Made by a program: the position numbers and the translations under genes. A stretch of 64,000 nt of DNA, from contig JAFVBR010000010.1 in the NCBI GenBank assembly GCA_017479885.1, forward strand, positions 1-64,000. Reading direction: 5' to 3'. Below, piece after piece: positions 36,164 to 45,427 of this stretch (within the stretch, counting starts at the first letter, position 1; every line of letters begins with the position of its first letter). The notes under the pieces were generated by a model, which saw only the letters and a list, made by a program, of their open reading frames with translations, was not told where the DNA came from and made no database searches. Origin of the DNA: Paludibacteraceae bacterium. GTDB taxonomy: Bacteria; Bacteroidota; Bacteroidia; Bacteroidales; Paludibacteraceae.

Positions 36164-36636
36164 TAATATAATTATCACCAGCAATTCCTGCCGGAAAAGC
36201 GCTGAAAAAAAGAGCCTCACTATAACCCGCTGAAAATATCATTCTAAAAAACAGAACGTTAACACAGGTGCGTGAGTCATCATTTCGCAATGCAAAGGTC
36301 GCACATTTTTTTCACATACACAAGTACCGAGCGATTTGGAATTTTATTCATCATGTGTATATGTTTATTTTTCAAAACCTTACATAAAACATACTCATTA
36401 GCAACATCTTAGCACACACCTTAACATATTGATACACTGATTTACAGATATATATAAAGAGGCTTGATTCCCTTTCGAAAGAACCAAGCCCCAATATATT
36501 TTGTTAATAAGTCAAGAAGTTATCAACAATAGCAGAATCTCGTGCTCACTTTTGTTTATTTATAAAAAATTAAATAATTACCGAGAAGTATGAGTTGAGA
36601 ATATTAGAGATGCATGTGCATGAGTCTGAAGATTGT
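36164..36636. other. Gene-free region upstream of dnaA
   Basis: AT-rich, 473 bp. It holds a weak dnaA promoter (GACCTTTG near 36291), a hairpin GGCTTGATTC/GAACCAAGCC (36461-36490) that probably ends the minus-strand MCE transcript, and a single DnaA-box-like TTATCAACA (36520-36528). One box is not enough to call an origin. Confidence 0.5.
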
Positions 36637-37539
36637 TTATTTGTCTTTCTTGTTGCCGAAGACTGAGAAGTGCACGTAGCGTTTGGGGTTGGCTTTGAGG
36701 TCAACCACGAGGCTGTCGACAGACTGAATAGTTTCGTTGATATTGGAGTACAACTCTTTATCGTTGAGCAGCATACCAACTGTACCGTCTTTTGAGTTAA
36801 CCTTCTGAGTGAAGTTCTTGAGGTCAGCCACCACTGCATCCAGTTTGTCGATAGTAGCAGCAATATCCACATCGCGCACATTGGCAGCCACGTTCTTTAT
36901 ATCGGACACTGCAGACTTGGCATCTGCCACAACCACCGGGACATCGTTAGCCATTACGCGTTTGATATCTGCAGAAGCTGACTTGAGATCGGATGATATG
37001 CGGTCAACATTGGCGAGAGCGGACTTGAGATGGTCGCCTTCGAGTTGGGAGTTGGCAGTATAGAGCAGGGTGTCGAGTTTCTGCAGAGCAGCAGAGAGGT
37101 CGGCAAGCAGACCGTCCTGGAGGTTGTCAATCAGACCGGGCACAACAGTGGTAGGCAGAGTGTCACCACGATGATAGAGGTCATCGGTGTCATAGAGAGG
37201 AATATTGAGCTGGAGGGCAGTACCTCCAAGCAGACCGTCAGATATGAGAGCAAGTTCCGTGCCATGAGGGAGAGAAATGTCCTTATTGACAGAGAAAGTG
37301 ACAACGAAAGAATTGTCACGGCGGAAATCGTAAGTAATCTTGTCAACCTGCCCCACCTTATAACCCTTCACATATACAGGTGACTGTTCGGTAAGACCGT
37401 TAATGGCGGAGTAGCTGCCATAGTAGGTGGAGGTTGAGGAGAAGATGTTAACTCCCTTGAGGAAGTTAAATCCGAAATAGAGGAGGAAGATTGCGATGAC
37501 GGCGAGAATGCCGACTTTGAGTTCACGTGAATATTTCAT
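36637..37539 (-). CDS. MCE/MlaD-family lipid-transport protein
   Basis: 300 aa. An N-terminal membrane anchor (about 8-26) is followed by an MCE domain (about 38-115, with GLTEQSPVYVKGYKVGQVDKI) and a long helical part (140-270). MlaD-type proteins form hexameric rings in the periplasm that move phospholipids between membranes. The MlaE permease and MlaF ATPase are not beside it. It is downstream of the amidase, separated by a short repeat-rich spacer. Confidence 0.88.
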   Translation of the reverse strand: MKYSRELKVGILAVIAIFLLYFGFNFLKGVNIFSSTSTYYGSYSAINGLTEQSPVYVKGYKVGQVDKITYDFRRDNSFVVTFSVNKDISLPHGTELALISDGLLGGTALQLNIPLYDTDDLYHRGDTLPTTVVPGLIDNLQDGLLADLSAALQKLDTLLYTANSQLEGDHLKSALANVDRISSDLKSASADIKRVMANDVPVVVADAKSAVSDIKNVAANVRDVDIAATIDKLDAVVADLKNFTQKVNSKDGTVGMLLNDKELYSNINETIQSVDSLVVDLKANPKRYVHFSVFGNKKDK

Positions 37540-37588
37540 GTTGTTTGAATTTGTTTAGTATTGTTTAGAGTAGTTTAGTATAGTATTG

Positions 37589-38875
37589 TTACTGAATCAT
37601 CTTCAGAGCGTCTTTAACATAAATCTGTTTGCCGTCAAGGAAGGCAACGATGAAGCAGTCCTTGAACTTGGGGAGAAGCGTGTCACGCACCTTTTTTATC
37701 TCATCATAACTCGTTTCTTCACCATAAGTGTATTTGAGGAACTTGCCGTCCTTGGTGTATTTGCAGCCTTTCAATCCTTTGAAAGAGGGGTCTCCTGCTT
37801 TCAACTCAGACGTCACGGAAAATATCTGAACTCTAAACACAGGTTTCGGACTTTTTGCATGAGGCTTTATCTCTGCCTTCTGTTCAGGCTTTTTCGTCTC
37901 GGTATTCTTCTTCACCTCTGCCTTCTGATCGGTCTTTTTCGTCTCGGCATTCTGCTTCACTTCTGCTTTCTTCGTGTCAGACTTCTTTGGTTCAGTCTTC
38001 TTGTTGTCACTCTTCTTTTTGTCCGTCTTCGCCGTCTCTACATTCTTTGTGTCAGCAGGTTTCTCTTCCACCTTATCACCTTCTTCAGCGGCGGCACTTG
38101 CCATGGTTGCAGATTTCTTGTCAAGCGAGTTCTTGTATGCAAGGAAAGCGTTGTAGATAGCGGTGGCAATCTGCTGCTTCCCCAGTTCGGAAACGAGGTA
38201 CTTCTCTTCATCGGGGTTGCTGATGAAGCCCATCTCTACAAGCACCGAGGGGCATGCAGATTTGTGCAGAACCCAGAAGCCAGCCTGACGAACACCACGG
38301 TCGGCACGGGAGCAGTTGGCAGAGAGTTGCTGCTGGACAAGAGAGGCGAACTGAAGGGACTTGTCAAGATAGCTGTCCTGCATGAACTCGAACATGATAT
38401 ACGACTCGACAGAGTTGGGATCAAAGCCCTGATATGTAGTCTGATAGTTGTCCTCGAGCATGATGACCGAGTTCTCACGCTTGGCAACATCGAAGTTGGA
38501 ATCGAGCTTGTGGAGTCCAAGGGTGTAGGTCTCTGCACCGTTCATCTTCTTATTCTCCGCCGAGTTGGCATGAATGCAGATAAAGAGGTCGGCATTATGC
38601 TTGTTAACAAAGTTAGCACGCTCTTGCAGGGTGAGGAAGACATCGGTAGTACGGGTCATATAGACATTGACGTCCTTGCATGAGTCCTTGAGCAGTTTAT
38701 TGAGTCTTTGTGCAACAGCAAGATTGAGTGCTTTCTCGGTAGTGAGAGCACCACAAGCGCCAGGGTCTTTGCCTCCGTGACCGGCATCGATAACAACATT
38801 GAAAGCGGAAACAGTCTGCCCTACTGCGAGCAGCAGAGAGAGAATAAGCGTGATTGTCAGAACAGGTTTATTCAT
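37589..38875 (-). CDS. N-acetylmuramoyl-L-alanine amidase with C-terminal SPOR-like domain
   Basis: 428 aa. After a signal peptide (1-24), an Amidase_3 domain (about 27-240) carries the zinc-site start VVIDAGHGGKDPG and the later IHANSAEN and EMGFISNPDEE. A lysine/glutamate-rich low-complexity linker (about 265-335) leads to a C-terminal domain (FRVQIFSV onward) resembling SPOR, which binds denuded septal glycan. It cleaves the peptide from peptidoglycan during cell separation. Confidence 0.9.
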   Translation of the reverse strand: MNKPVLTITLILSLLLAVGQTVSAFNVVIDAGHGGKDPGACGALTTEKALNLAVAQRLNKLLKDSCKDVNVYMTRTTDVFLTLQERANFVNKHNADLFICIHANSAENKKMNGAETYTLGLHKLDSNFDVAKRENSVIMLEDNYQTTYQGFDPNSVESYIMFEFMQDSYLDKSLQFASLVQQQLSANCSRADRGVRQAGFWVLHKSACPSVLVEMGFISNPDEEKYLVSELGKQQIATAIYNAFLAYKNSLDKKSATMASAAAEEGDKVEEKPADTKNVETAKTDKKKSDNKKTEPKKSDTKKAEVKQNAETKKTDQKAEVKKNTETKKPEQKAEIKPHAKSPKPVFRVQIFSVTSELKAGDPSFKGLKGCKYTKDGKFLKYTYGEETSYDEIKKVRDTLLPKFKDCFIVAFLDGKQIYVKDALKMIQ

Positions 38876-38983
38876 TGCAGTTTAATGTTTGATAACAATG
38901 AGGGAGATACAAATTGTTTGCCAAACTTATATTATAGTTCACATTCAGGTCTTATATAGTCCGCCTTCCGGTATTGCAGTGCA

Positions 38984-40621
38984 TCATTTGAGGTCTTTAA
39001 CCAAGCGCACAAAGCCATAATTCTCCTCAGGATACTCAGTCCAAGGTCTATTACGTTCACTTATCTTCTCATGTATTGTCCAGCCCGAATAATAGCCATA
39101 ACGGTCGTAATACATCCAAAGATTAGTTGCCGTATTCTCAGAAGAGCCTTTTGAACCCAGCCAATAGGTGGTATATGTATCCTTGACAGAAGAAAGCGGG
39201 AGGAAGACAGCACCTGCTGCCTCACGTATAGCCCACTCCGCTTCAGTATAGTTGTTCCATGCCGGTACGTAGGAGCCTGTATTGAAGGAATTCTCACCAT
39301 ACCAATAGTATTCACCTCCCCACTCAGCTTCGTAATTGTCGGGCAAAAATACTATTCCGCGCACGGTACCTATCTTAGCAAATCCCCAATATCTTGTAGC
39401 ATTCTCACGATCTGCGCACAGGTAGTAGAACTCATCTTTTGTCAACATTCTCCAAGTGCCCGCAGGGTCGAGTTTGTCACCATTGGTAATGTCACAATAT
39501 GTGCCCCAGTCGTAGTTGGTGCCGGTGATATCGGCATCGGGGACCTTGGCAATAGACGAATACGCCAGCGGGTCAGTGCCATTGTAACCGGTAGCGCCCC
39601 AATAGAACTGGTCGTGCCATGCAGCAGAGCTGGAAGGAGCAACATTCAAGAAAGAATATTGCGTAGCAGAGAAGCGCCATTTCTTAGAATCAGTGTTATA
39701 CTGCAGGTTACCAGGCGCAAAGACAATCTTCTTGGTTTTAGAGACTGAGAAATAGTAGCTGAAAGGTCCACGCTCGACAGTCAGTTGCGTAGTGCTGGTA
39801 TTATTTTGGAACGAGATGGTTGTTGTGAGTGTCTCTTTACTATCTTTATTACCTTCGCTGACAGTGATAGTGACCGTGGCATTACCTTCTCCGGAAGCGG
39901 GAGTAACGGTTACCCAATCAGCAGTACAGGTGGCAGTCCACGGGGAGAAACTGACGAGAGAGACAGTCTTTTCGCCTCCTTTGACTGGGAAGAGGAGAGA
40001 TGACTCACTCAAGACCACACTGTTAGTATAGAAAAGTACGGTTATTTTACATTCTGCAGTATGCTCTCCGCACTTGGCAGTGATGGTGCAGTTGCCCTCT
40101 TTGACAGCTTTCACGACGCCCTCGTTGACAGTTGCTATGCTCTCGTCGGAACTGGTCCACACTATTTCTTCGGCATGCCGCTCTGATTCTTCCGGATTGT
40201 ATATGACTGTCAATAGCATGGTTTCGCCCTCAAACATGGTGTGCTCGGTCTTGTCGAGACTGATACTCTCGACAGCCACAGGTTCGGGCTCGGGTACAAC
40301 ATCGACCTTGCACTCTGCAGTAAACTTTCCACATGTGGCAGTAATGACAGCCTTACCTTCTCTAATTCCGGTAACTTTTCCTTCTTGGTTGATTTTGGCA
40401 ATTTTATCCTTGCTGCTTTCCCATTCTACAGCAGGAGCGAGGTCTTCCGCTTCCTCAGGTTCGTACCAGACACGGAGTTGGAAATCTTGTCCGACTTCAA
40501 GTTCTATCTTACTCTTATTGAGCGATATACCCTCGAGAGATTTCATCTCGGCAGTGTTGTTGCTGCAACCTGCTATAAGAATTACAGACAAGAGCAGTAC
40601 AAAAAATGACATTTTCTTCAT
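38984..40621 (-). CDS. Lipoprotein with Ig-like BIG2 and BACON domains
   Basis: 545 aa from 40621, chosen for the lipoprotein signal MKKMSFFVLLLSVILIAGC (C19) just behind a promoter. Two BIG2 domains (about 30-115 and 120-200), each ending ..ITAKCG..TAECK, are followed by a BACON-like domain (about 205-290) and a 250-residue C-terminal domain rich in W, Y and G, of the kind found in surface proteins of gut Bacteroidota. It probably sits on the cell surface and binds glycan or mucin; no catalytic motif is seen. Confidence 0.78.
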   Translation of the reverse strand: MKKMSFFVLLLSVILIAGCSNNTAEMKSLEGISLNKSKIELEVGQDFQLRVWYEPEEAEDLAPAVEWESSKDKIAKINQEGKVTGIREGKAVITATCGKFTAECKVDVVPEPEPVAVESISLDKTEHTMFEGETMLLTVIYNPEESERHAEEIVWTSSDESIATVNEGVVKAVKEGNCTITAKCGEHTAECKITVLFYTNSVVLSESSLLFPVKGGEKTVSLVSFSPWTATCTADWVTVTPASGEGNATVTITVSEGNKDSKETLTTTISFQNNTSTTQLTVERGPFSYYFSVSKTKKIVFAPGNLQYNTDSKKWRFSATQYSFLNVAPSSSAAWHDQFYWGATGYNGTDPLAYSSIAKVPDADITGTNYDWGTYCDITNGDKLDPAGTWRMLTKDEFYYLCADRENATRYWGFAKIGTVRGIVFLPDNYEAEWGGEYYWYGENSFNTGSYVPAWNNYTEAEWAIREAAGAVFLPLSSVKDTYTTYWLGSKGSSENTATNLWMYYDRYGYYSGWTIHEKISERNRPWTEYPEENYGFVRLVKDLK

Positions 40622-40644
40622 AATGATAACATAAAATCTGCCTG

Positions 40645-40676
40645 CAAAGTTACAAAATAAAATCTGTATATGCAAA
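40645..40676 (-). promoter_or_regulatory. Promoter of the Ig-like lipoprotein gene
   Basis: On the minus strand TAACTTTG (40645-40652) is 20 nt from TTTG (40673-40676). Confidence 0.7.
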
Positions 40677-40731
40677 TACAACGGCATCGGGACAAAAACA
40701 AGGGGAAACCAACAAGTGAGATATTCGTCTC

Positions 40732-40785
40732 GTTTACGTCCTTTTTACGTCCTTTTTACGTCTTTTTTACGTCTTTTTTACGTAA
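40732..40785. repeat. TTTTTACGTC tandem repeat
   Basis: Five copies of an 11-12-mer TTTTTTACGTC, each with the palindrome ACGT, lie just upstream of the lipoprotein promoter. Confidence 0.85.
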
Positions 40786-40824
40786 ATTACTAACAGCCTT
40801 TGCACAGGTTCGAGCAAAGTGGAA

Positions 40825-41047
40825 CAGGCAGACGATGCATCAGGGACAAGCAGGCGTAGCATCAGGAACGAGCAGGCGATGCATCAGGGACAAGCAGGCG
40901 TAGCATCAGGAACGAGCAGGCGATGCATCAGAAACAGGCAGGCGATGCATCAGGAACGAGCAGGCAATGCATCAGAAACAGGCAGGCGTTGCATCAGGAT
41001 ACGACAGGAGTTGCAACTGGAACAGGCAGGCGTTGCAACAGGAAGCA
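40825..41047. repeat. 22-bp minisatellite (about ten copies)
   Basis: Tandem 22-bp units of the type CAGGCGATGCATCAGGGACA run from 40825 to 41047, with sharp homogeneity early and drift towards the 3' end. Units alternate between two variants (GATGCATCAGGGACAAG and GTAGCATCAGGAACGAG) in the first part. 22 is not a multiple of three, so the array is not coding. It has no spacers and so is not CRISPR. Confidence 0.92.
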
Positions 41048-41132
41048 GGATGTTCTTTCAGTTAGAGAACAGACGAAAAAGAGCAAACTGACGGAATGAA
41101 AGCAGAGAGCATTCTGCAAGAAAAACTTTTAT

Positions 41133-41164
41133 TTTGCATGATTGGCAAGGAATTTGTATCTTTG
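41133..41164 (+). promoter_or_regulatory. Promoter of lptD
   Basis: TTTG (41133-41136) is 20 nt from TATCTTTG (41157-41164). Confidence 0.75.
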
Positions 41165-41239
41165 CAGGTTAAATAATAAATTGAGTGTAATATACGCTTG
41201 AAGGAAGATAAGAATCTACATATCAGCGCAGTACACCTA

Positions 41240-44200
41240 ATGCGAGGGATAGCCATATTCTTTGCGATAATGGTGTTTGGCAGCATTTACGGACAAAAGA
41301 GGGCTGTAAATGCAGTGGATTCCATACCCAAATCGGCGATAGAAGACACTATCAAGGCCGATGAGAACTCGAATTCTGCTACTATCAAGGCGGATGAGAA
41401 CTTGAATTCTGATGCTATCAAGGCAGATGAGAACTTGAATTCTGATGCTATCAAGGCAGGTGAACAGTCGGTATCAGATACTCTCAAAGCGGGTTACTCA
41501 GCGGCTTCAGACAGCATAGGGAGGGGTGATTCGGTTGTTTCAGACAGCATCAAGACTCAGACAACTGCGGCTACTGACACGAGGGGAGACATAACAGGGC
41601 AAGGTCCGGACATAATGCCGACCGACTCAACAGAGATGAAGAAGTCGAAGAAAAAGCAATCGCAGCAAAGCAACGCAATAGACGATGTGGTAAGTTACCA
41701 GTCGTCAGACAGTCTGGTGCTGACGGGCAACGGCACAGCTTTCCTTCACGGCAAGGGCAACATCAAATACAAGACGATGGACCTGACGAGCGAGTACATC
41801 AAGGTTAAGATGGACAGTTCGACCATCTTTGCGCGAGGTGTGTATGACTCGATAGACGACAAGTGGATAGGTCAGCCCGTGTTTGCAGAAGGCGAGGACA
41901 AATATGAGTCCAACGAACTGACCTACAACCTGAAGACCCAGAAAGGTTTCATCAGGCACGTGGTGACACAGCAAGGCGAAGGATGGGTGATATCGGAGAA
42001 AACGAAGAAGATGGAGGGCGATGTGATGATGATGGCAGACGGCAAATACACCACTTGCGACGACCACGAGCACCCTCACTTCTATCTTGCCCTTACGAAA
42101 GCGAAGGTGAAACCCAAAGGATACATAGCGACAGGTCCCGCCTATTTAGTAGTAGGCGACGTTCCTCTGCCCCTTGCGATTCCCTTCGGTTTCTTCCCCT
42201 TCACCGACAAGTACTCGTCAGGTTTGATAATGCCCACCTTCGGAGACGACCGTACCCGCGGACTCTATCTGCGCGGATTGGGTTATTACTTCGCGATAAA
42301 CGACTATGTTGACCTTCAGGTTACGGGTGACATCTACACCAAAGGCACGTGGGCGATAAGTGCCCAGAGCAACTACGTATGGCGTTACCACTTCAGGGGC
42401 AACCTCAACTTCGAGTACCGCAAAGACGTGACAGGCGAGAAAGGCATGCCCGACTACAGTGCGGCGACCAACATGTCGATACGCTGGACTCACACGCAAG
42501 ACCAGAAAGCCAATCCCTACTCCACCTTCTCTGCAAGTGTGAACTTCTCGACTTCAGGTTACAACAGAAGCAACATCAACAGTTACTACAACGTAAAGCA
42601 GAACTCGGAGAACACGAAGTCGAGCAGTATCAGCTACACCCAGCGTTTCCCTGACGCACCGTGGACAATAACCGCCAGTGCATCGATAACGCAACGTACG
42701 AAAGACTCAACGCTGACATTGTCGTTGCCCGACGTGAGCATCTCGATGAGTACAGTCAAGCCATTCAAGCGCAAGAAGGCGTTAGGCAAGGAGAAATGGT
42801 ATGAGAAGATACAATTGAGCTACCGCGGCAACATAAAGAACAGCATAACCTGCAAAGAGAATTATCTGTTCCACAGTAACTTCGTACGTGACTGGAAGAA
42901 CGGCGTAAGTCACTCGATACCCATCAGTGCAAGTTTCAACCTGTTCAAATACATCACGCTTTCGCCGAGTATCAACTACAACGAGAAATGGGTATTCCAA
43001 CGCATAGACCAGAGTTGGGACAACGAACTGAACCAGGTACACCGCGACACAACCAACGGATTCTACAGGCTATGGGACGTGAGCGGAAGTTTGAGCATGT
43101 CAACCAAGATATACGGCTTCTATATTCCAGTCCGCAAACTGTTCGGTGACAAGGTGGACAGATTCCGCCACGTGATAACCCCGAGCATCAGTTTCAGTTA
43201 CCGCCCGGACTTTACGGAGTTGCAGAAGAAGACCTTGGGTACGCACTACTATGACACTTACCAGCGCCCCTACGTGGACAAGGCCTCGGGTGACACACTA
43301 TACGAGACAGTGAACTACTCGCGATTCCAAGGAGCAGCATACAGTCCTCCCGGACAAGGCAGTTCGGGCAACCTAAGTTTCTCGGTGGGCAACAACCTTG
43401 AGGTAAAAGTGAGGAATGACAAAGACACAACTGGCAAGAATCCGTACAAAGTGATATCGCTGATAGACAACCTCAGCATATCAGGCGGTTACAACTTCCT
43501 TGCAGACTCAATGAACTGGAGTCTGTTCTCAGTGAACCTGCGTATAAAGTTACCCAAACCGCTCAACTACACCATCAACCTGTCAGGCAACTTCGACCCG
43601 TATATGTACGAGTTGAATGCATTCGGCAACCCTGTGCGCACGAACAAACAATACTGGCACAACAAGAAGTTTCTCAATTTCCTCGGAACAGGCACGTCGT
43701 TCAGTTACACATTCAACAACCAGACCTTCAAGAAATTATTCGACAAGATAGATGAGAGACGCAACAAAGGCAAAGCACCCACCGGCGGTGAAGGGGAAGA
43801 AACCGAAGGGCCAGACCTGCAAGCACCACCAGACTTGACAGAGACGGCAAAACCGAAGCGAGACTCGGGTTCGGAGGCAGACGAAAGAGACGGATTCCAC
43901 AAGACACAGATAGACTGGAGCCTAAGTTTGAACTACTCGGTGCGCTACGGCGAGAACCGCAGCAGTTTCAACTACGAAAAGATGAAATACAACATGATGT
44001 GGACACACAACCTGAGCATCTCAGGTACTTTGAATCTTGGGAAGGGCTGGAAAGTGAGTGCCACAACATCATACGACTTCAAAGCCAAACAATTCACATA
44101 CACCAACTTCAATGTAAGCCGCGACTTGCACTGCTGGTCGATGTCGGCAAGCTTCGTGCCCTTCGGTCCATACAAGAGTTACAACTTCCACATAGGCGTA

Positions 44201-44278
44201 AACGCAAGCATGCTTTCAGACCTGAAATACGACAAGAGCAGTGCCGAGTCAACCAACAAGAGGACAGACTGGTGGTAA
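41240..44278 (+). CDS. lptD: LptD-like outer-membrane LPS assembly protein
   Basis: 1012 aa from 41240 (MRGIAIFFAIMVFGSIYGQ, a signal peptide); a TTG start at 41198 is possible but adds residues ahead of the signal. A low-complexity repeat region (about 30-90) leads into an OstA/LptA-like beta-jellyroll (about 140-260) and a large barrel with alternating aromatic strands to the end. The central GDVPLPLAIPFGFFPFTDKYSSG matches the LptD type, which inserts lipopolysaccharide into the outer leaflet. The LptE partner was not seen. Confidence 0.82.
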   Translation: MRGIAIFFAIMVFGSIYGQKRAVNAVDSIPKSAIEDTIKADENSNSATIKADENLNSDAIKADENLNSDAIKAGEQSVSDTLKAGYSAASDSIGRGDSVVSDSIKTQTTAATDTRGDITGQGPDIMPTDSTEMKKSKKKQSQQSNAIDDVVSYQSSDSLVLTGNGTAFLHGKGNIKYKTMDLTSEYIKVKMDSSTIFARGVYDSIDDKWIGQPVFAEGEDKYESNELTYNLKTQKGFIRHVVTQQGEGWVISEKTKKMEGDVMMMADGKYTTCDDHEHPHFYLALTKAKVKPKGYIATGPAYLVVGDVPLPLAIPFGFFPFTDKYSSGLIMPTFGDDRTRGLYLRGLGYYFAINDYVDLQVTGDIYTKGTWAISAQSNYVWRYHFRGNLNFEYRKDVTGEKGMPDYSAATNMSIRWTHTQDQKANPYSTFSASVNFSTSGYNRSNINSYYNVKQNSENTKSSSISYTQRFPDAPWTITASASITQRTKDSTLTLSLPDVSISMSTVKPFKRKKALGKEKWYEKIQLSYRGNIKNSITCKENYLFHSNFVRDWKNGVSHSIPISASFNLFKYITLSPSINYNEKWVFQRIDQSWDNELNQVHRDTTNGFYRLWDVSGSLSMSTKIYGFYIPVRKLFGDKVDRFRHVITPSISFSYRPDFTELQKKTLGTHYYDTYQRPYVDKASGDTLYETVNYSRFQGAAYSPPGQGSSGNLSFSVGNNLEVKVRNDKDTTGKNPYKVISLIDNLSISGGYNFLADSMNWSLFSVNLRIKLPKPLNYTINLSGNFDPYMYELNAFGNPVRTNKQYWHNKKFLNFLGTGTSFSYTFNNQTFKKLFDKIDERRNKGKAPTGGEGEETEGPDLQAPPDLTETAKPKRDSGSEADERDGFHKTQIDWSLSLNYSVRYGENRSSFNYEKMKYNMMWTHNLSISGTLNLGKGWKVSATTSYDFKAKQFTYTNFNVSRDLHCWSMSASFVPFGPYKSYNFHIGVNASMLSDLKYDKSSAESTNKRTDWW
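41348..41500. repeat. 33-bp in-frame repeats within lptD
   Basis: Copies of a 33-bp unit encode the 11-residue repeat IKADENLNSDA, two exact and two to three diverged. Copy number can vary without breaking the frame. Confidence 0.85.
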
Positions 44279-44287
44279 GAGGGGAAG

Positions 44288-44370
44288 GTTTCAGGTTTCA
44301 AGTTTCAGGTTTCAGGTTTCAGGTTTCAGGTTTCAAGTTTCAGGTTTCAAGTTTCAAGTTTCAGGTTTCA
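44288..44370. repeat. TTTCAGG/TTTCAAG tandem array
   Basis: About twelve 7-mers TTTCAGG or TTTCAAG lie between lptD and the four-helix-bundle gene, in the same orientation as the array at 26950. Confidence 0.9.
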
Positions 44371-44397
44371 GATATAAGAATTAAATCAAAATAAATT

Positions 44398-44787
44398 ATG
44401 ACAATCAAAAGGTTTGAGGATTTAGAAATATTCAAAATGGCAAGAGAGATGAGCAAAAGAATATTTGCTCTCACCCTGAATCAACCATTCAATTCAGATT
44501 ACCGCTTTGTACAACAAATCAGAGCAGCAAGCGGCTCTATAATGGATAATATAGCAGAAGGATTTGAAAGAGACGGCAATAAAGAGTTTAAACAATTCCT
44601 ATACATAGCCAAAGGTTCTTGCGGAGAAACCCGAAGCCAAATTATAAGAGCAACAGATTGCGGTTACATTGATAATGAACAAGCTAAAGAGATATATGAA
44701 GAGTTGGTAAAACTATCACGCGCAATAGCCACTATGATTAAATCTCTAAAAGAATCCGAGATTAACGGTTTGAAACACAAAGACTGA
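44398..44787 (+). CDS. Four-helix-bundle protein (23S rRNA intervening-sequence family)
   Basis: 129 aa. The pattern KRFEDLEIFKMAREMSKRI, then IRAASGSIMDNIAEGFERDGNKEFKQFLYIAKGSCGETRSQI is typical of the S23/IVP family, first seen encoded inside 23S rRNA insertions and also free-standing in many Bacteroidota. A related fold is used by Avd in diversity-generating retroelements, but no reverse transcriptase is present here. Function unknown. It directly follows a TTTCAGG array. Confidence 0.88.
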   Translation: MTIKRFEDLEIFKMAREMSKRIFALTLNQPFNSDYRFVQQIRAASGSIMDNIAEGFERDGNKEFKQFLYIAKGSCGETRSQIIRATDCGYIDNEQAKEIYEELVKLSRAIATMIKSLKESEINGLKHKD

Positions 44788-44815
44788 TGAAACAACTAAA
44801 TATTAAGTGACAGAT

Positions 44816-45379
44816 ATGATAACAGATGACAAGATTGTGAAGGTCGTATATGACCTGTATGTTGACGGGAGTGAGCCCGGTCAGGAAGAACTAATGGAGC
44901 GTGCGACAGCAGAACACCCGCTTGTGTATTGCCACGGCAAAGGCATGATGCTCCCCAAATTTGAGGCAGCACTGGCAGGTAAGGAACAAGGGGAGAACTT
45001 CGACTTCCGCATAGCCGCACAAGACGCATACGGAGAGTATGACGACGAGGGCGTGCTGACCCTGCCGCGCGAACTGTTCTGCATAGACGGCAAGTTCGAC
45101 GAGGAAAGGGTGTATGTAGGCAATATCGTACCGATGACCACTCAAGATGGTCAGATAGTCAATGCCCAAGTGGCGGAGATAACCGAGGAGAACGTAACTA
45201 TCGACCTCAACCACCCTCTTGCAGGAGAGAATCTGCATTTCAGAGGCAAGGTGATAGAGGTTAGAGACGCAACACAAGAGGAGATTGAGAGTCTCACCCG
45301 CAAATGCGGAGGATGCAGCGGATGCGGAAGTGAAGGATGCAATCCGGAATGCGGCACAGGATGCGGCGGCTGCAATTAA
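44816..45379 (+). CDS. SlyD-like FKBP-type peptidyl-prolyl isomerase with cysteine-rich tail
   Basis: 187 aa from ATG 44816; a GTG at 44807 is possible. The FKBP fold is interrupted by an insert-in-flap domain, as in SlyD (PLVYCHGKGMMLPKFEAAL, then AYGEYDD and HPLAGENLHFRGKVIEV). The tail is cysteine/glycine-rich, with seven cysteines in the last 24 residues, suggesting metal binding as in SlyD's histidine-rich tail. It would assist folding and possibly nickel or zinc delivery in the cytoplasm. Confidence 0.9.
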   Translation: MITDDKIVKVVYDLYVDGSEPGQEELMERATAEHPLVYCHGKGMMLPKFEAALAGKEQGENFDFRIAAQDAYGEYDDEGVLTLPRELFCIDGKFDEERVYVGNIVPMTTQDGQIVNAQVAEITEENVTIDLNHPLAGENLHFRGKVIEVRDATQEEIESLTRKCGGCSGCGSEGCNPECGTGCGGCN

Positions 45380-45427
45380 TATCAATAGTAAATATCAAAA
45401 ATAATCAAACAGTTAAGCATAACAGCT

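Noticed and set aside
36164..36636. Replication origin next to dnaA
   Set aside because: Only one DnaA-box-like TTATCAACA is seen and no box cluster; dnaA is often away from the origin in this phylum.
40825..41047. Possible CRISPR array
   Set aside because: The units are contiguous 22-mers with no unique spacers and no cas genes nearby.
40819..41091. 90-codon open frame across the 22-bp repeats
   Set aside because: The period is not a multiple of three, so the frame rotates through the repeat; composition is arginine/glutamine-rich chance coding.
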